Below, piece after piece: positions 8,970 through 18,214 of a stretch of 64,000 nt of DNA; the stretch's first letter is position 1, and the number at the start of each line of letters is the position of its first letter. Below the pieces are notes generated by a model. It did not search any database. It worked only from the letters and a program-made list of their open reading frames with translations, and was not told the DNA's origin. The DNA comes from Rasiella rasia (lineage in GTDB: Bacteria > Bacteroidota > Bacteroidia > Flavobacteriales > Flavobacteriaceae), in the NCBI RefSeq assembly GCF_011044175.1, contig NZ_CP049057.1, forward strand, positions 387,501 to 451,500, in the 5' to 3' direction. The position numbers and the translations under genes are program-made.

Positions 8970-9263
8970 TTATAAGTATTTGTTCATTTTCAGTACATAA
9001 CTTACCACAATGATTATCACATTAATCGCTATAAGTACAATTTTATATCTATTAGCGTGCTGTATTTTATAGAAGAGGCTAAATATTAGAAATACGGCTA
9101 ATAAAAGAAGCGAATAAATAGCAGGATACATTTTAAATGCCGCTATAAATTCGCCTTTAAATAATAAAGCTGTGGCACGTTGTATGCCACAGCCTAAACA
9201 TTCTATCCCGAAGAGCTGCTTATTTAAACAAGGCAACATAAAATCCTCCAGGCTTAAAGTCAT
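8970..9263 (-). CDS. DUF2752 membrane protein
   Basis: A 97-residue protein with the DUF2752 signature: a CLGCGIQRA motif (23-31) before a hydrophobic hairpin, then two helices (about 44-65 and 72-92). DUF2752 proteins are small inner-membrane proteins of unknown function, often next to CCC-motif or DUF4190 proteins as here. The start is ATG at 9263; Met9 is an alternative. Only eight bases separate it from the stop of the T9SS cargo, so co-transcription is likely. Confidence 0.75.
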   Translation of the reverse strand: MTLSLEDFMLPCLNKQLFGIECLGCGIQRATALLFKGEFIAAFKMYPAIYSLLLLAVFLIFSLFYKIQHANRYKIVLIAINVIIIVVSYVLKMNKYL

Positions 9264-9271
9264 AAGGATAT

Positions 9272-11320
9272 TTATTTATTGAATACAATCGCTTTGTAGT
9301 CAATAGATATATTATGGTTTGTCACAAGTTTCACCAAATAAACACCATCTGCAAAGCTTGCTGTGTTCATTGTAAAGCTTGTGTCTGTTCCCATGTCTGT
9401 TCTAGTTTGAACTAATTTTCCAGACATGTCAAATATATGTGCATACTCAATTTCGTAACCTTCGGGGTTCATTACTTCTAGTTGACCTAGTGTGTTATTC
9501 TGGAAGAAATCTACATTTCCAGTAACTGTTTCTCTCGTAGCAGCTCTCTCATCAGGATTGGCGTCAAAACCAGCTTGGTCAAGGAAAGTAATAAAGAATC
9601 GCTCTTTATATTCGCCTGCTGGTAAAATCAATGAAGCAGTGCTATTACCACTTATTTTCTGATATGTATTTTCTTGAGAATCCCATAGGTATGCTTCAGA
9701 AGTTGTGTTAATTTCTTCAACTGCCTGAACAATTACCTGTGTTTGTTGTGACAACACTATTGCGTATGGTACTTTCTTTTCTAAGTCAAAAGGAAGTGCC
9801 TGAATTACAAATTCTGACATAGTAGGATCTGGTACCGTCGTTACTTGAATTGGGAAGTAAGCATCACCTCCAACGGCATCCATTTGGTGGAAACCATCCC
9901 AACCCCAATCATACAAGTCAGTTGTAGTATCATTAAATATTAATAACATATCTCTAAAGTGTGACTCATCAAAATAGGTATAAATTCTAAATTGCGGGTC
10001 CATGTTTGCTGTGTTTGAACCTGTACCTGGGCCTGGATCTGCACCTGTAAAATCACTTAGTGCACTTGGCTCAGTATTTCTGAAAACAGCATCTCCAGTA
10101 CTTTCTTTAATGAATCTTCGTTGCTGATTTCTAACTACAAGTTGAAAAGGAGTGGCATCACCTACCATAGGTTCATCAGTTCTAAAGTAAAAACCCTGTC
10201 CGATAGGAGCAAATCTTCTATTCTGCATGCCACCAGAACCAGTCTGAGTTCCTGTAGGGTTACCAGAAGAATCATAGCTTAAGAAAGGAGCCACGGTATA
10301 ATTACCCATGTTTGTTCCATTAGGATCACTTGCTCCTGGTGTCCAAACACCAAATCCACCTTTATTTTCTGTATAGAGGTGATTGTCTCTAGATCTATCT
10401 TCATCCCAGAATAAAAAACCTGTGATTTCTGAATTTGTTAGTTTTGCAACTATATCTGTTTCTCCTGTGTCGTAAAACAATCTATTAAGATCTAAAATAG
10501 AAGGATACGGGTTACCAGATAAAATTTCTTGGTATACTGTCCCAGTTGGGTTTAGAGGTGTAATAGATTGTGGGTGAGGGCCAGCAAGTGCAGGAACTGT
10601 AATGTTAAAAGTACCATTGTTTGGTCTTCCTCTAAAGTCATATACAAAATCGTGTGAGCTAGACCCACCGTTACGATTTACACCTTTCATGATAAAACCT
10701 TGAGCGGCAGGAGCAACGTTGTTGGCGTACATTCTAACCCATGGACTTCCATGTCCTCCTCCTTTAGTATACGTCCATCGCGTAGATATCTCTAAAGTAT
10801 TGGTAGCAGTAACAAAATCCCCTTCTCTAGAAGAGGTTGTTGAAGTCTGAATTCCCTCAGTTAAACTTAAAGGAGCGGTATAGTCGAGAGCCGTAGGATC
10901 ATACGTAGGAGTATGAATAGACATAATTCCAAAATTGATATTTCCGGGAGCGGCTAATGGAGTTGTAAAGTTGTCACCAACTGGTGAACCATAGAACGTA
11001 TAGTCGTAAGCATCGCTTCCAGGATTCTCACGATATACAGAGATATATCCAGAACCCGCATTCAACGAGTTCGAGGCTCCTTGAATTAATTGACCATCAT
11101 TACGCAAGTAGATACTTGCTGTAAGCTCAGCGTCGTTTGTATTTTCTGAAAGATTAACATCCTGCTCCACAAATAGTATCTGATCATTCACATACACAAA
11201 TGAATCGACATCATCTGTTGTATTTCCTGGAGTACCATTATCGTTGGGGGCAACATAAAGTTGGGCTACCGAAATAGCCGAAACTAGCAGCATAGCTGGT
11301 AAGAGTAGTAGGTGTTTCAT
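9272..11320 (-). CDS. Secreted protein with T9SS type A sorting domain
   Basis: A 682-residue exported protein. The signal peptide is residues 1-19 (LLLLPAMLLVSAIS, then VAQ). The long middle is rich in Asn, Thr, Gly and aromatic residues, typical of extracellular beta structure, with no catalytic motif I recognise. Residues about 600-682 are a type A sorting domain (YAHIFDMSGKLVQ, then FADGVYLVKLVT and a final YKAIVFNK). The protein is expected on the cell surface or in the medium after export by T9SS. The two small membrane genes downstream may share its transcript. Confidence 0.85.
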   Translation of the reverse strand: MKHLLLLPAMLLVSAISVAQLYVAPNDNGTPGNTTDDVDSFVYVNDQILFVEQDVNLSENTNDAELTASIYLRNDGQLIQGASNSLNAGSGYISVYRENPGSDAYDYTFYGSPVGDNFTTPLAAPGNINFGIMSIHTPTYDPTALDYTAPLSLTEGIQTSTTSSREGDFVTATNTLEISTRWTYTKGGGHGSPWVRMYANNVAPAAQGFIMKGVNRNGGSSSHDFVYDFRGRPNNGTFNITVPALAGPHPQSITPLNPTGTVYQEILSGNPYPSILDLNRLFYDTGETDIVAKLTNSEITGFLFWDEDRSRDNHLYTENKGGFGVWTPGASDPNGTNMGNYTVAPFLSYDSSGNPTGTQTGSGGMQNRRFAPIGQGFYFRTDEPMVGDATPFQLVVRNQQRRFIKESTGDAVFRNTEPSALSDFTGADPGPGTGSNTANMDPQFRIYTYFDESHFRDMLLIFNDTTTDLYDWGWDGFHQMDAVGGDAYFPIQVTTVPDPTMSEFVIQALPFDLEKKVPYAIVLSQQTQVIVQAVEEINTTSEAYLWDSQENTYQKISGNSTASLILPAGEYKERFFITFLDQAGFDANPDERAATRETVTGNVDFFQNNTLGQLEVMNPEGYEIEYAHIFDMSGKLVQTRTDMGTDTSFTMNTASFADGVYLVKLVTNHNISIDYKAIVFNK

Positions 11321-11479
11321 AATTTGGTCTTTTTTAATGCATTATGAGGGGACATGACACATTATTTCCGCGATAAATTTATAAATATTTTTCAAAATAT
11401 CATAATATTCCTACAATAATTGTGAAAAATTACATTATAAGCTATTGCCTTATTTTTTCTGAAACTTAAATTAAATTGA

Positions 11480-11487
11480 TAATTTTG
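11480..11487 (+). promoter_or_regulatory. -7 promoter box upstream of the Smr gene
   Basis: TAATTTTG fits TAnnTTTG and a TCTG (11458-11461) sits 18 bases further up as a weak -33 element. The predicted start point is three to five bases before ATG 11496. Confidence 0.5.
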
Positions 11488-11495
11488 ACCATATT

Positions 11496-12041
11496 ATGAA
11501 TGTAGGGGATAAAGTTTCGGTACTAGACGATGCCATTTCAGGCACTATTAGCGCTATAAATGGCGCTACTATTTTAGTTACTACTTCAGAAGGTTTTGAG
11601 ATGTCTTTTAGTGGAGATGAACTTGTTGTTGAAGGTGAGGCTATGACTGGTGTTATTTCAAATCATAACATTTCCGAGGTAATTTCAGAAAAAGAAGAAA
11701 AAAAACGTCCAAAGCAGCCTAGAAAAAAGCCAAAAGAAAGAACGCTTCCAGCTATGGAAGTAGATTTGCATATTCATCAATTAACTGGTGCTAGGCATCT
11801 ATCTAATTACGAGATGTTGAATATTCAGTTGGATGAAGCGAAAAGGCAGTTAGAATTTGCTATAAAAAAAAGAATACAAAAAGTTGTTTTTATTCACGGT
11901 GTTGGTGCAGGCGTTCTAAAAGCAGAACTAGAGTTTTTGTTTAAAAGGTATGACCAAATCACTTTTTATGAAGCAGATTATAAGAAGTATGGTGCTGGTG
12001 CCACTGAAGTCTATATTTATCAGAACACTAAAAACACTTAA
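11496..12041 (+). CDS. Smr-domain protein with DUF2027-like N-terminus
   Basis: A 181-residue protein. Residues 1-50 form a small beta-barrel-like domain (VGDKVSVLDD start), then a Lys-rich linker (EEKKRPKQPRKKPKER, 66-81), then an Smr domain with DLHIHQL (about 90-96) and the loop IHGVGAGVL (about 129-137). Smr domains bind or cut branched DNA or RNA; MutS2-like and ribosome-rescue roles are known for relatives, and the role of this short flavobacterial form is not established. Its TAA shares the bases TTAA with the stop of the convergent lipoprotein gene. Confidence 0.8.
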   Translation: MNVGDKVSVLDDAISGTISAINGATILVTTSEGFEMSFSGDELVVEGEAMTGVISNHNISEVISEKEEKKRPKQPRKKPKERTLPAMEVDLHIHQLTGARHLSNYEMLNIQLDEAKRQLEFAIKKRIQKVVFIHGVGAGVLKAELEFLFKRYDQITFYEADYKKYGAGATEVYIYQNTKNT

Positions 12042-12901
12042 CGTTCTGGTGTTATAGTGACCGTGCCAGAAAATACACTATTAATACTACCAAAGGGTAA
12101 ACTTTCTTGAGTTAACTGCTCTTCACCATTAGTTAATACCACATTAGTTAAAAACAAATTGATAGCACTTTCGGTACTGTAGCTATGCAGCACATACTCG
12201 TCTACAATTGTTTCAGTTGAAACGGCAGGATTTAAATAGTCGGCCCCAACTGTAACATCTGTGATATCATTTCTTGGATCAAGATCTGCATCGGTATCTT
12301 CATAACGAGTTGGCACCATATCCCCATCATCATCGGCATCCAAATAGTCTGGAGTGCCATCAAGGTCGGTATCTTGAGGGTTTTCAGGATCTGGTCCAAT
12401 TTCGAAAGCCGTTGGTACATTATCCCCGTCATCATCAAAGTCGTAATAGTTTGGTATCCCGTCCATGTCTGTATCTAAGTTGCTTTCAGAATCTTCTTCA
12501 ATACCATCATTATCGTCTAAGGTGGCAAGTACGATTAATGTAGCGATACCGTCATCTCCAATGTAATCTTGCAGTACCGTTGGAGAAGTAGGGGGTATAC
12601 TGTTGCAGAAATAGCTAGCCGTTGGTGCTTCACTAAATGTACGGTAGTTTAAAAAGTTAGTGCTTCCATCTAGTTGAAATGACAATGTATCGGCAACGTT
12701 AAATATAGAATCTGAAGTTCCCAATAGCAGTGACAAACTCTCATTGCTATTCGTATTTATTTTGAAAAAAACATAGCTTCCTGGTCCACCACAATTTTGT
12801 AACGTAGCATCATCAAAATCGAAACTCGTTACTACAACATCGCCATCATCGCAAGCGATAAGCGTTGCAATAAGAAACAGAAACAACACAATTTTTTTCA
12901 T
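12038..12901 (-). CDS. Lipoprotein with Asp-rich calcium-binding (thrombospondin type 3-like) repeats
   Basis: A 287-residue predicted lipoprotein with lipobox LIAC near residue 17 (start ATG 12901; an ATG six bases upstream is equally possible). The centre (about 140-215) has repeats of the form DxDxDGxPxxxDxDDDGD, which fold around Ca2+ in thrombospondin type 3 repeats and are common in Bacteroidota surface proteins. The flanking regions are beta-rich and unrecognised. Anchoring in the outer membrane and a role in surface contact are inferences. Confidence 0.75.
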   Translation of the reverse strand: MKKIVLFLFLIATLIACDDGDVVVTSFDFDDATLQNCGGPGSYVFFKINTNSNESLSLLLGTSDSIFNVADTLSFQLDGSTNFLNYRTFSEAPTASYFCNSIPPTSPTVLQDYIGDDGIATLIVLATLDDNDGIEEDSESNLDTDMDGIPNYYDFDDDGDNVPTAFEIGPDPENPQDTDLDGTPDYLDADDDGDMVPTRYEDTDADLDPRNDITDVTVGADYLNPAVSTETIVDEYVLHSYSTESAINLFLTNVVLTNGEEQLTQESLPFGSINSVFSGTVTITPER

Positions 12902-12975
12902 AAACATACTTATTTGGTAGGGTAAAGGAACGTATTTCTTTGCAATTTAGCATTACTTAATTTTATATAAAAATG

Positions 12976-12983
12976 TATTTTTG
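12976..12983 (+). promoter_or_regulatory. -7 promoter box of the cysteine desulfurase gene
   Basis: TATTTTTG matches TAnnTTTG and ends five bases before ATG 12989, implying a transcript with almost no leader. No clear -33 element is visible. Confidence 0.45.
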
Positions 12984-12988
12984 CAGTT

Positions 12989-14137
12989 ATGAAAAAAGTA
13001 TATTTTGATAGTGCCGCAACTACTCAACTACGCAGTGAAGTTATTCGTTGTATTTCAGAAGTGCTGAAAACGGAATATGGAAACCCGTCTTCAACACATG
13101 CTTATGGTCGTTCTGCTAAATCTCTGCTCGAAAATGCGAGAAAGGAAATTGCGAAACATCTAAATGTTTCTGCGGCCGAAATCATTTTTACATCTGGAGG
13201 TACAGAAGCCGATAATTTAATTCTAAATAGTTGTGTAAGAGATTTAGGGGTTACTAGAATCATTTCCAGCAAAATAGAACATCACGCAGTACTTTATGCC
13301 ATTAAGTTACTACAGGAGAACTATGGAGTAGAAGTTGTTCATGTTAAACTTGACGATTGCGGACATGTAGATTACGATCATTTACAGTTGTTACTAGAAG
13401 ATACTTCAAAAAAGACTTTAGTTAGTTTAATGCATGTAAATAACGAAGTAGGTAACATTCTTGATATAAACCGAGTGGCTTCTATGTGTGCACAGTATGA
13501 TGCACTTTTTCATAGCGACACGGTTCAATCTGTAGGGCATTATGAACTAGACCTAGCTGAAACTCCTGTTCATTTTGCAGCAGTAGCGGCGCATAAATTT
13601 CATGGACCAAAGGGTGCTGGGTTTGCGTTTGTAAGAAAAAATACTGGGCTACAACCCCTTATTGTTGGTGGGGCGCAAGAACGTGGCTTAAGGGCAGGTA
13701 CCGAAGCAGTCTATGCAATAGCGGGAATGGCAGAGGCGCTTAAAATTTCCTACCAAAATCTTGAGAAAGAACGTGAATACATCACAGGATTAAAAGATTA
13801 TTTTAAAGAACAATTAGAATTTCATGTGCCCGGTGTAAAGTTTAATGGGTCTTGCGATGATAATAAGCGTAGCACGTATACGTTACTAAATGTTTGTTTA
13901 CCAATTCCTCCAGAAAAATCGATGATGCTTTTGTTTCAGCTAGATTTGAATGGAATTGCATGTTCTAAAGGTAGCGCCTGTCAGAGTGGTAGCACTAAAG
14001 GGTCTCATGTACTGTCTGAAATTTTGCTTGAAGAAGACTTGCTTAAACCTTCTATTCGTTTTTCATTTTCAAGTTTTAATACAAAGGAAGAAATCGATTA
14101 TGTAGTTGGTGTGTTAAAAACATTTATTGAGGGATAG
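12989..14137 (+). CDS. Cysteine desulfurase (NifS/IscS-like)
   Basis: A 382-residue PLP enzyme taking sulfur from cysteine for Fe-S clusters or thio-modification. Visible are YFDSAATT (5-12), GGTEADN (70-76), the PLP lysine in AHKFHGPKG (Lys203) and the persulfide-forming Cys331 in GSACQSGS. The long loop around the cysteine places it with the IscS/NifS group I rather than SufS. No iscU or suf gene lies beside it, so the sulfur acceptor cannot be named. Confidence 0.88.
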   Translation: MKKVYFDSAATTQLRSEVIRCISEVLKTEYGNPSSTHAYGRSAKSLLENARKEIAKHLNVSAAEIIFTSGGTEADNLILNSCVRDLGVTRIISSKIEHHAVLYAIKLLQENYGVEVVHVKLDDCGHVDYDHLQLLLEDTSKKTLVSLMHVNNEVGNILDINRVASMCAQYDALFHSDTVQSVGHYELDLAETPVHFAAVAAHKFHGPKGAGFAFVRKNTGLQPLIVGGAQERGLRAGTEAVYAIAGMAEALKISYQNLEKEREYITGLKDYFKEQLEFHVPGVKFNGSCDDNKRSTYTLLNVCLPIPPEKSMMLLFQLDLNGIACSKGSACQSGSTKGSHVLSEILLEEDLLKPSIRFSFSSFNTKEEIDYVVGVLKTFIEG

Positions 14138-14201
14138 CTAGAAACAGTTAGCAGTTTTTCAAAAAAACATTGAATTTTGATATCTTCGGAGTCTAATTTT
14201 T

Positions 14202-14720
14202 ATGTCAATGACTTCACCTCTTACTTCAAATGAATATAACGAATACTACAAACGCTATATAGATTTAGCTATTTCAGCTCCCTTACTGGAAGGTTTAGCG
14301 ACCGGAATGTTAGAAACGCATGAATTCTTCGAGAGTATTCCAAATGAAAAACTTGAGTTTCGTTATGCCGAAGGAAAATGGACACCAAAACAAATTTTAC
14401 TACACATTATAGACACAGAACGTGTCTTTGCTTATAGAGCGCTTCAATTCTCACGTGCCAGCAATGTAGAGATTAAAGGTTTCGATCAAGATGAATTTGC
14501 TGCTAACAGTAATGCAGATAATCGAAGTCAAGACAGTTTACTTAAAGAATACATGGCTGTTAGAACGTCTAGCATACTTCTATTTAAATCTTTCAACGAG
14601 GCAACACTTAAACGAATGGGTGAAGCAAGTAATTTCCCGCTGTCTGTACGTGCTTCTGGGTATATTATCTGTGGCCATGAAAAGCACCATATTAAGATAA
14701 TTAAGGAGCGATATCTATAA
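14202..14720 (+). CDS. DinB-family protein
   Basis: A 172-residue four-helix-bundle protein of the DinB/YfiT superfamily. The metal triad is suggested by ILLHIIDTERV (about 66-76) and GHEKHH (about 159-164). The superfamily includes thiol transferases that use bacillithiol or mycothiol, of interest because bshA is present in this window, but no substrate can be assigned. A near-consensus box TATCTTCG lies about 15 bases upstream of the ATG. Confidence 0.78.
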   Translation: MSMTSPLTSNEYNEYYKRYIDLAISAPLLEGLATGMLETHEFFESIPNEKLEFRYAEGKWTPKQILLHIIDTERVFAYRALQFSRASNVEIKGFDQDEFAANSNADNRSQDSLLKEYMAVRTSSILLFKSFNEATLKRMGEASNFPLSVRASGYIICGHEKHHIKIIKERYL

Positions 14721-14826
14721 TTTAAATGCTTTACTTAGCATGTTGTAAGCACAGTAAATTACAATACTTTTTTTTCTCAATTAGCAGACTCTTAACAAAC
14801 TTTAGCACAAGCTTAGTAGTGAAAAC

Positions 14827-14857
14827 TTGGGCTAGGTGGCAGTTCGCGGTATCTTTA
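14827..14857 (+). promoter_or_regulatory. Promoter for the PfpI-like gene
   Basis: TTGG (14827-14830), a 19-base spacer and TATCTTTA (14850-14857, seven of eight matches to TAnnTTTG) give the spacing expected for the main Bacteroidota sigma factor. The leader would be about 33 bases. Confidence 0.5.
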
Positions 14858-14894
14858 TCATGATTTAATTAATAACTTAAAAACAAGAAAGATT

Positions 14895-15443
14895 ATGAAA
14901 AAGAGAATAGCAATTTTAGCCACAAATGGTTTTGAAGAAAGTGAATTAAAATCACCCAAAGAAGCCATGGAAAAAGAAGGCTTTTCGGTGGATATTGTAA
15001 GTGAAAATCAAGGAACTATTAAATCGTGGAGTGATGGTAACTGGTCTACCGAATACACTGTAGATAAAACCATTGATAATGTTATTGCCAAAGATTACAA
15101 TGCATTGGTCTTACCAGGAGGAGTAATAAATCCTGACAAGTTAAGACGTAATGAAGATGCGTTATTATTTGTTCGCGACTTTTTTAGTCAGAAAAAGCCT
15201 GTTGCCGCTATTTGTCATGCACCGTGGACTTTAATTTCTGCAGATGTAGTTAAAGGGAGAAAGATGACATCTTTTGCCTCTATAAAAGACGACTTGGTGA
15301 ATGCTGGGGCAAATTGGGTAGATGAAGAAGTAGTAGTAGATGAAGGATTTGTTACAAGTAGAAACCCAAACGACTTACCTGCTTTTAATGCAAAGCTTAT
15401 CGAAGAGATTAAAGAAGGTAAGCACGAAGAGCAACACGCATAA
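14895..15443 (+). CDS. DJ-1/PfpI-family type 1 glutamine amidotransferase-like protein
   Basis: A 182-residue cytosolic protein of the DJ-1/PfpI superfamily. The nucleophile elbow is AAICHAP (Cys107), preceded by the LVLPGG strand and an acidic residue in NGFEESEL. Close relatives (YhbO, PfpI) are described as stress proteins acting on glyoxals or glycated residues; the precise activity here is inferred. A single-gene unit with its own promoter and a strong terminator. Confidence 0.85.
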   Translation: MKKRIAILATNGFEESELKSPKEAMEKEGFSVDIVSENQGTIKSWSDGNWSTEYTVDKTIDNVIAKDYNALVLPGGVINPDKLRRNEDALLFVRDFFSQKKPVAAICHAPWTLISADVVKGRKMTSFASIKDDLVNAGANWVDEEVVVDEGFVTSRNPNDLPAFNAKLIEEIKEGKHEEQHA

Positions 15444-15462
15444 AGTAAGCAATATGGCGACT

Positions 15463-15492
15463 AAAAAAGAGACCTATTGGGTCTCTTTTTTT
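15463..15492. terminator. Bidirectional intrinsic terminator
   Basis: GAGACC (15469-15474) pairs with GGTCTC (15480-15485) around TATTG, with A6 before and T7 after. It serves the plus-strand PfpI gene and the convergent minus-strand small gene, whose 3' end it touches. Confidence 0.88.
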
Positions 15493-15494
15493 AG

Positions 15495-15788
15495 TTATTC
15501 TTCTTCGTCAAGTTGTCGTTTTGCATCAAGGTCTATAATTGGCTCCTGATTATCGTTATCATCATAATCATCTTCTTCAAAGTTTGCCATGGTATTCACT
15601 AGTTTGCTACTCACCTTAACGAGATAAATAGTTTCATCAGTTCTCACTTCAACGGCCTCTACAGTTTCATTCTGGGCGTTTTTAAAAGTAATAATATGGT
15701 CATCGTCGTATCCGTCTGGGTATTTTTCAACTAGCAACGACAGAATTTCAGGGGTTAGTTTTCGAAAATCTACTATAACACGTCTCAT
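15495..15788 (-). CDS. Small acidic protein, function unknown
   Basis: A 97-residue cytosolic protein with no signal peptide. The first 65 residues look folded (RRVIVDFRKLTPEIL, then DETIYLVKVSS); the last 30 are strongly acidic (EEDDYDDNDNQEP) and probably disordered. The gene has a clean ATG and its own terminator on the 3' side, which supports expression. I do not recognise the family. The acidic tail could act as a protein-binding segment; this is only inferred. Confidence 0.65.
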   Translation of the reverse strand: MRRVIVDFRKLTPEILSLLVEKYPDGYDDDHIITFKNAQNETVEAVEVRTDETIYLVKVSSKLVNTMANFEEDDYDDNDNQEPIIDLDAKRQLDEEE

Positions 15789-15863
15789 TATTAAAATTTA
15801 ATTGATGGTTTGCTTTATTTGTTTGAGTTAGTAAATGTAAAAACTCTAATCTTAGAATTAATA

Positions 15864-16940
15864 TTAATTTTTAAAATTTTTATAATATTCAAAAGCGCTA
15901 TATATAAGATCATTACTAACTTTTTGATCAATAACGTAGTTGTTAAAGTCTCGTAATAAGACAAAATTAACGTTTCCATCTACATTTTTCTTGTCATACT
16001 TTAATAGCTCGATGATATTTTCAATATCCTTTTCTGAAAACGATTGCTTCGGAAAATAGCTTAGAATTGTACTTGTGGTGGTTTCAAGTTTTTTCTTCGG
16101 AAAATTTACGAGATGAAACGATATATAATTAGCCAGAATAAGTCCGATAGCAACAGCTTCTCCGTGTAGTAGCGTTTGTTTATCACTTTTGTCTAGACAA
16201 TACGATTCGATTGCATGTCCTAGTGTATGACCATAATTTAGTGTTTTTCTAATACCAAGTTCAGTTGGGTCTTCAGTAACTACTTTATTTTTTATTTCAA
16301 TGGAAGTCCAAATAAATTCTTCGGTAGTTTTGGCATTCTGAAAATCTATTGCTTTTATAGCTTGCCAATATGTCTCTGAAGCAATAAGGCCATGTTTTAG
16401 CATTTCAGCATAACCAGAAATTAGGTGAGCAGAAGGTAATGTTTCTAAAAAGGCTACTGAAACATAGACTGAATACGGATTTTTAATAATTCCAATCTGA
16501 TTCTTAACATGTCCTAAATCTACTCCATTTTTACCTCCAACAGAAGCATCTACCATAGCCAGAAGAGAGGTAGGGATGTTTATAAATTCAATCCCTCTCT
16601 TATAAGTACATGCTACAAATCCGCCGAGATCTGTAACAACGCCACCTCCAAGATTAATAAGTACGCTTTTTCTATCGGCGCCTTTGTTACTAAGTTCCTC
16701 CCAAACATAATTACAGGTAGCTATAGTCTTATGTTCTTCTCCGGCTGGTATTGAAATAGACGAAATGGCTATTGGCGTATTTATATGTTTTAAAAGTATA
16801 GGAAGACAGTGTTTTTGTGTGTTTGAATCTGTAAGTATAATTATTTTAGATGGCGAAAGGGCACTAATGTGTTCATTTAGAAGCTTCCATACATCAATTC
16901 CGCAGTATACAGAACCTCTCGCTTTTTCAATCTTTTCCAT
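15864..16940 (-). CDS. aroB: 3-dehydroquinate synthase
   Basis: A 358-residue enzyme converting DAHP to 3-dehydroquinate, the second step of the shikimate pathway. It has the NAD-binding segment LGGGVVTDLGGF, the active-site lysine region DASVGGKNGVD and the metal ligands in LNYGHTLGHAIE and LLHGEAV. Length is normal. The chorismate synthase of the same pathway is also in this window (58043) but 41 kb away, so the pathway is dispersed. Confidence 0.92.
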   Translation of the reverse strand: MEKIEKARGSVYCGIDVWKLLNEHISALSPSKIIILTDSNTQKHCLPILLKHINTPIAISSISIPAGEEHKTIATCNYVWEELSNKGADRKSVLINLGGGVVTDLGGFVACTYKRGIEFINIPTSLLAMVDASVGGKNGVDLGHVKNQIGIIKNPYSVYVSVAFLETLPSAHLISGYAEMLKHGLIASETYWQAIKAIDFQNAKTTEEFIWTSIEIKNKVVTEDPTELGIRKTLNYGHTLGHAIESYCLDKSDKQTLLHGEAVAIGLILANYISFHLVNFPKKKLETTTSTILSYFPKQSFSEKDIENIIELLKYDKKNVDGNVNFVLLRDFNNYVIDQKVSNDLIYSAFEYYKNFKN

Positions 16941-17010
16941 AGGGTTGACTACTTAATTTCTGCTTGATGTCTATTTTTGGTAGAAGTATTTATTCATGTG
17001 TAAATCTAGT

Positions 17011-17018
17011 TATATTTG
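17011..17018 (+). promoter_or_regulatory. -7 promoter box for proline dehydrogenase
   Basis: TATATTTG is an exact TAnnTTTG match, 20 bases before ATG 17038. It lies inside the upstream extension of the reading frame and so argues for the start at 17038. No convincing -33 box is seen at the usual distance. Confidence 0.45.
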
Positions 17019-17037
17019 TGCACATTTATTCTCCATT

Positions 17038-18210
17038 ATGAGTACAAATACAATTTTTAATAATACGGAAATTGCCTTTAAACTTAAAACAGATTCTGAA
17101 TTAGAACGGGCGTATTTCTTGTTTAAAATGATTGCGAACGAACCCTTGGTAAGAATTGGAACAGCCGCAACAAAATTTGCATTGAATTTACATTTACCTG
17201 TTGAGGGATTAATAAGATCTACAGTATTTGACCATTTTTGTGGTGGAGTAAACGAAGATGATTGTTTGCCTAACGTAGATGCACTCTATGAAGCAAATGT
17301 GTATTCTGTTCTAGATTACTCGGTTGAAGGTAAGGCAGAGCAAACGCAATTCGATGCCACGCTAGAAAAAGTAATTAAGCTTACCAAGTTTGCCGAACAT
17401 AAAAAAGCAATGCCATTCTCAGTTTTTAAGCCAACAGGATTTGGACGATTTAAGATTTGGGAGAAAGTTTCAGCAAAAGCAAAGCTCACAGAAGAAGAAG
17501 AGCAAGAGTGGTTGCGAGTTCAAAAACGTTATGATGATGTCTGTAAGGTAGCACATGATTGTTCGATCTCGTTGCTTATAGATGGAGAAGAATCTTGGAT
17601 ACAAGATGCTGCAGACGATCTGTGTGAGACAATGATGGAGCGATATAATAAAGATACCGCTGTAGTCTACAATACGCTACAATGCTACCGCTGGGATCGA
17701 TTAGACTATTTAAAAGCAATCCATAAACGTGCAAAGGCAAAAGGATATAAGCTAGGCTTCAAAGTGGTGCGTGGGGCGTATATGGAAAAAGAAAATGATA
17801 GGGCAGAAGAGATGGGCTATGCATCGCCAATATGTCAAAATAAGCAAGCTACAGACGACTGTTTTAATGCTGTCACTAAATATATCTTGGATAATTTAGA
17901 TGATATTTCCTTGTTTTTAGGAACTCACAACGAAGCCAGTAGTTATTTGGCGATGGAAATAATCGCAGCAAAGGGATTGTTAATTAACGATTCAAGAATT
18001 TGGTTTGGGCAATTATATGGAATGAGCGATCATATTAGTTACAACCTTGCCGAAGCTGGATTTAATGTTGCTAAATACATTCCTTTTGGCCCCGTTAAAG
18101 ATGTGATGCCGTATTTAATTCGTAGAGCTGAAGAGAATACTTCTGTGGCTGGGCAGACGAGTAGAGAGCTCACCTTGCTAAAGCGTGAGAAAGAGCGGAG
18201 AAAGATTTAG
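17038..18210 (+). CDS. Proline dehydrogenase
   Basis: A 390-residue single-domain FAD enzyme oxidising proline to pyrroline-5-carboxylate and passing electrons to quinone. The PutA-type barrel shows FKVVRGAYMEKE in the middle and GTHNEAS, GQLYGMSDH and VAKYIPFGPVKDVMPYLIRR near the C-terminus, the last being the substrate-binding RR region. The separate P5C dehydrogenase is not in the window. ATG 17038 is chosen because the promoter box falls within the longer frame. Confidence 0.9.
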   Translation: MSTNTIFNNTEIAFKLKTDSELERAYFLFKMIANEPLVRIGTAATKFALNLHLPVEGLIRSTVFDHFCGGVNEDDCLPNVDALYEANVYSVLDYSVEGKAEQTQFDATLEKVIKLTKFAEHKKAMPFSVFKPTGFGRFKIWEKVSAKAKLTEEEEQEWLRVQKRYDDVCKVAHDCSISLLIDGEESWIQDAADDLCETMMERYNKDTAVVYNTLQCYRWDRLDYLKAIHKRAKAKGYKLGFKVVRGAYMEKENDRAEEMGYASPICQNKQATDDCFNAVTKYILDNLDDISLFLGTHNEASSYLAMEIIAAKGLLINDSRIWFGQLYGMSDHISYNLAEAGFNVAKYIPFGPVKDVMPYLIRRAEENTSVAGQTSRELTLLKREKERRKI

Positions 18211-18214
18211 CTCT

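Noticed and set aside
12274-12543. Open frames on both strands opposite or within the Asp-rich lipoprotein
   Set aside because: They arise from the repeated GAT/GAC codons of the calcium-binding repeats and show only low-complexity sequence.
15340-15549. Plus-strand frame running over the PfpI terminator
   Set aside because: It overlaps a real gene and crosses a strong hairpin; composition is Ser-rich noise.
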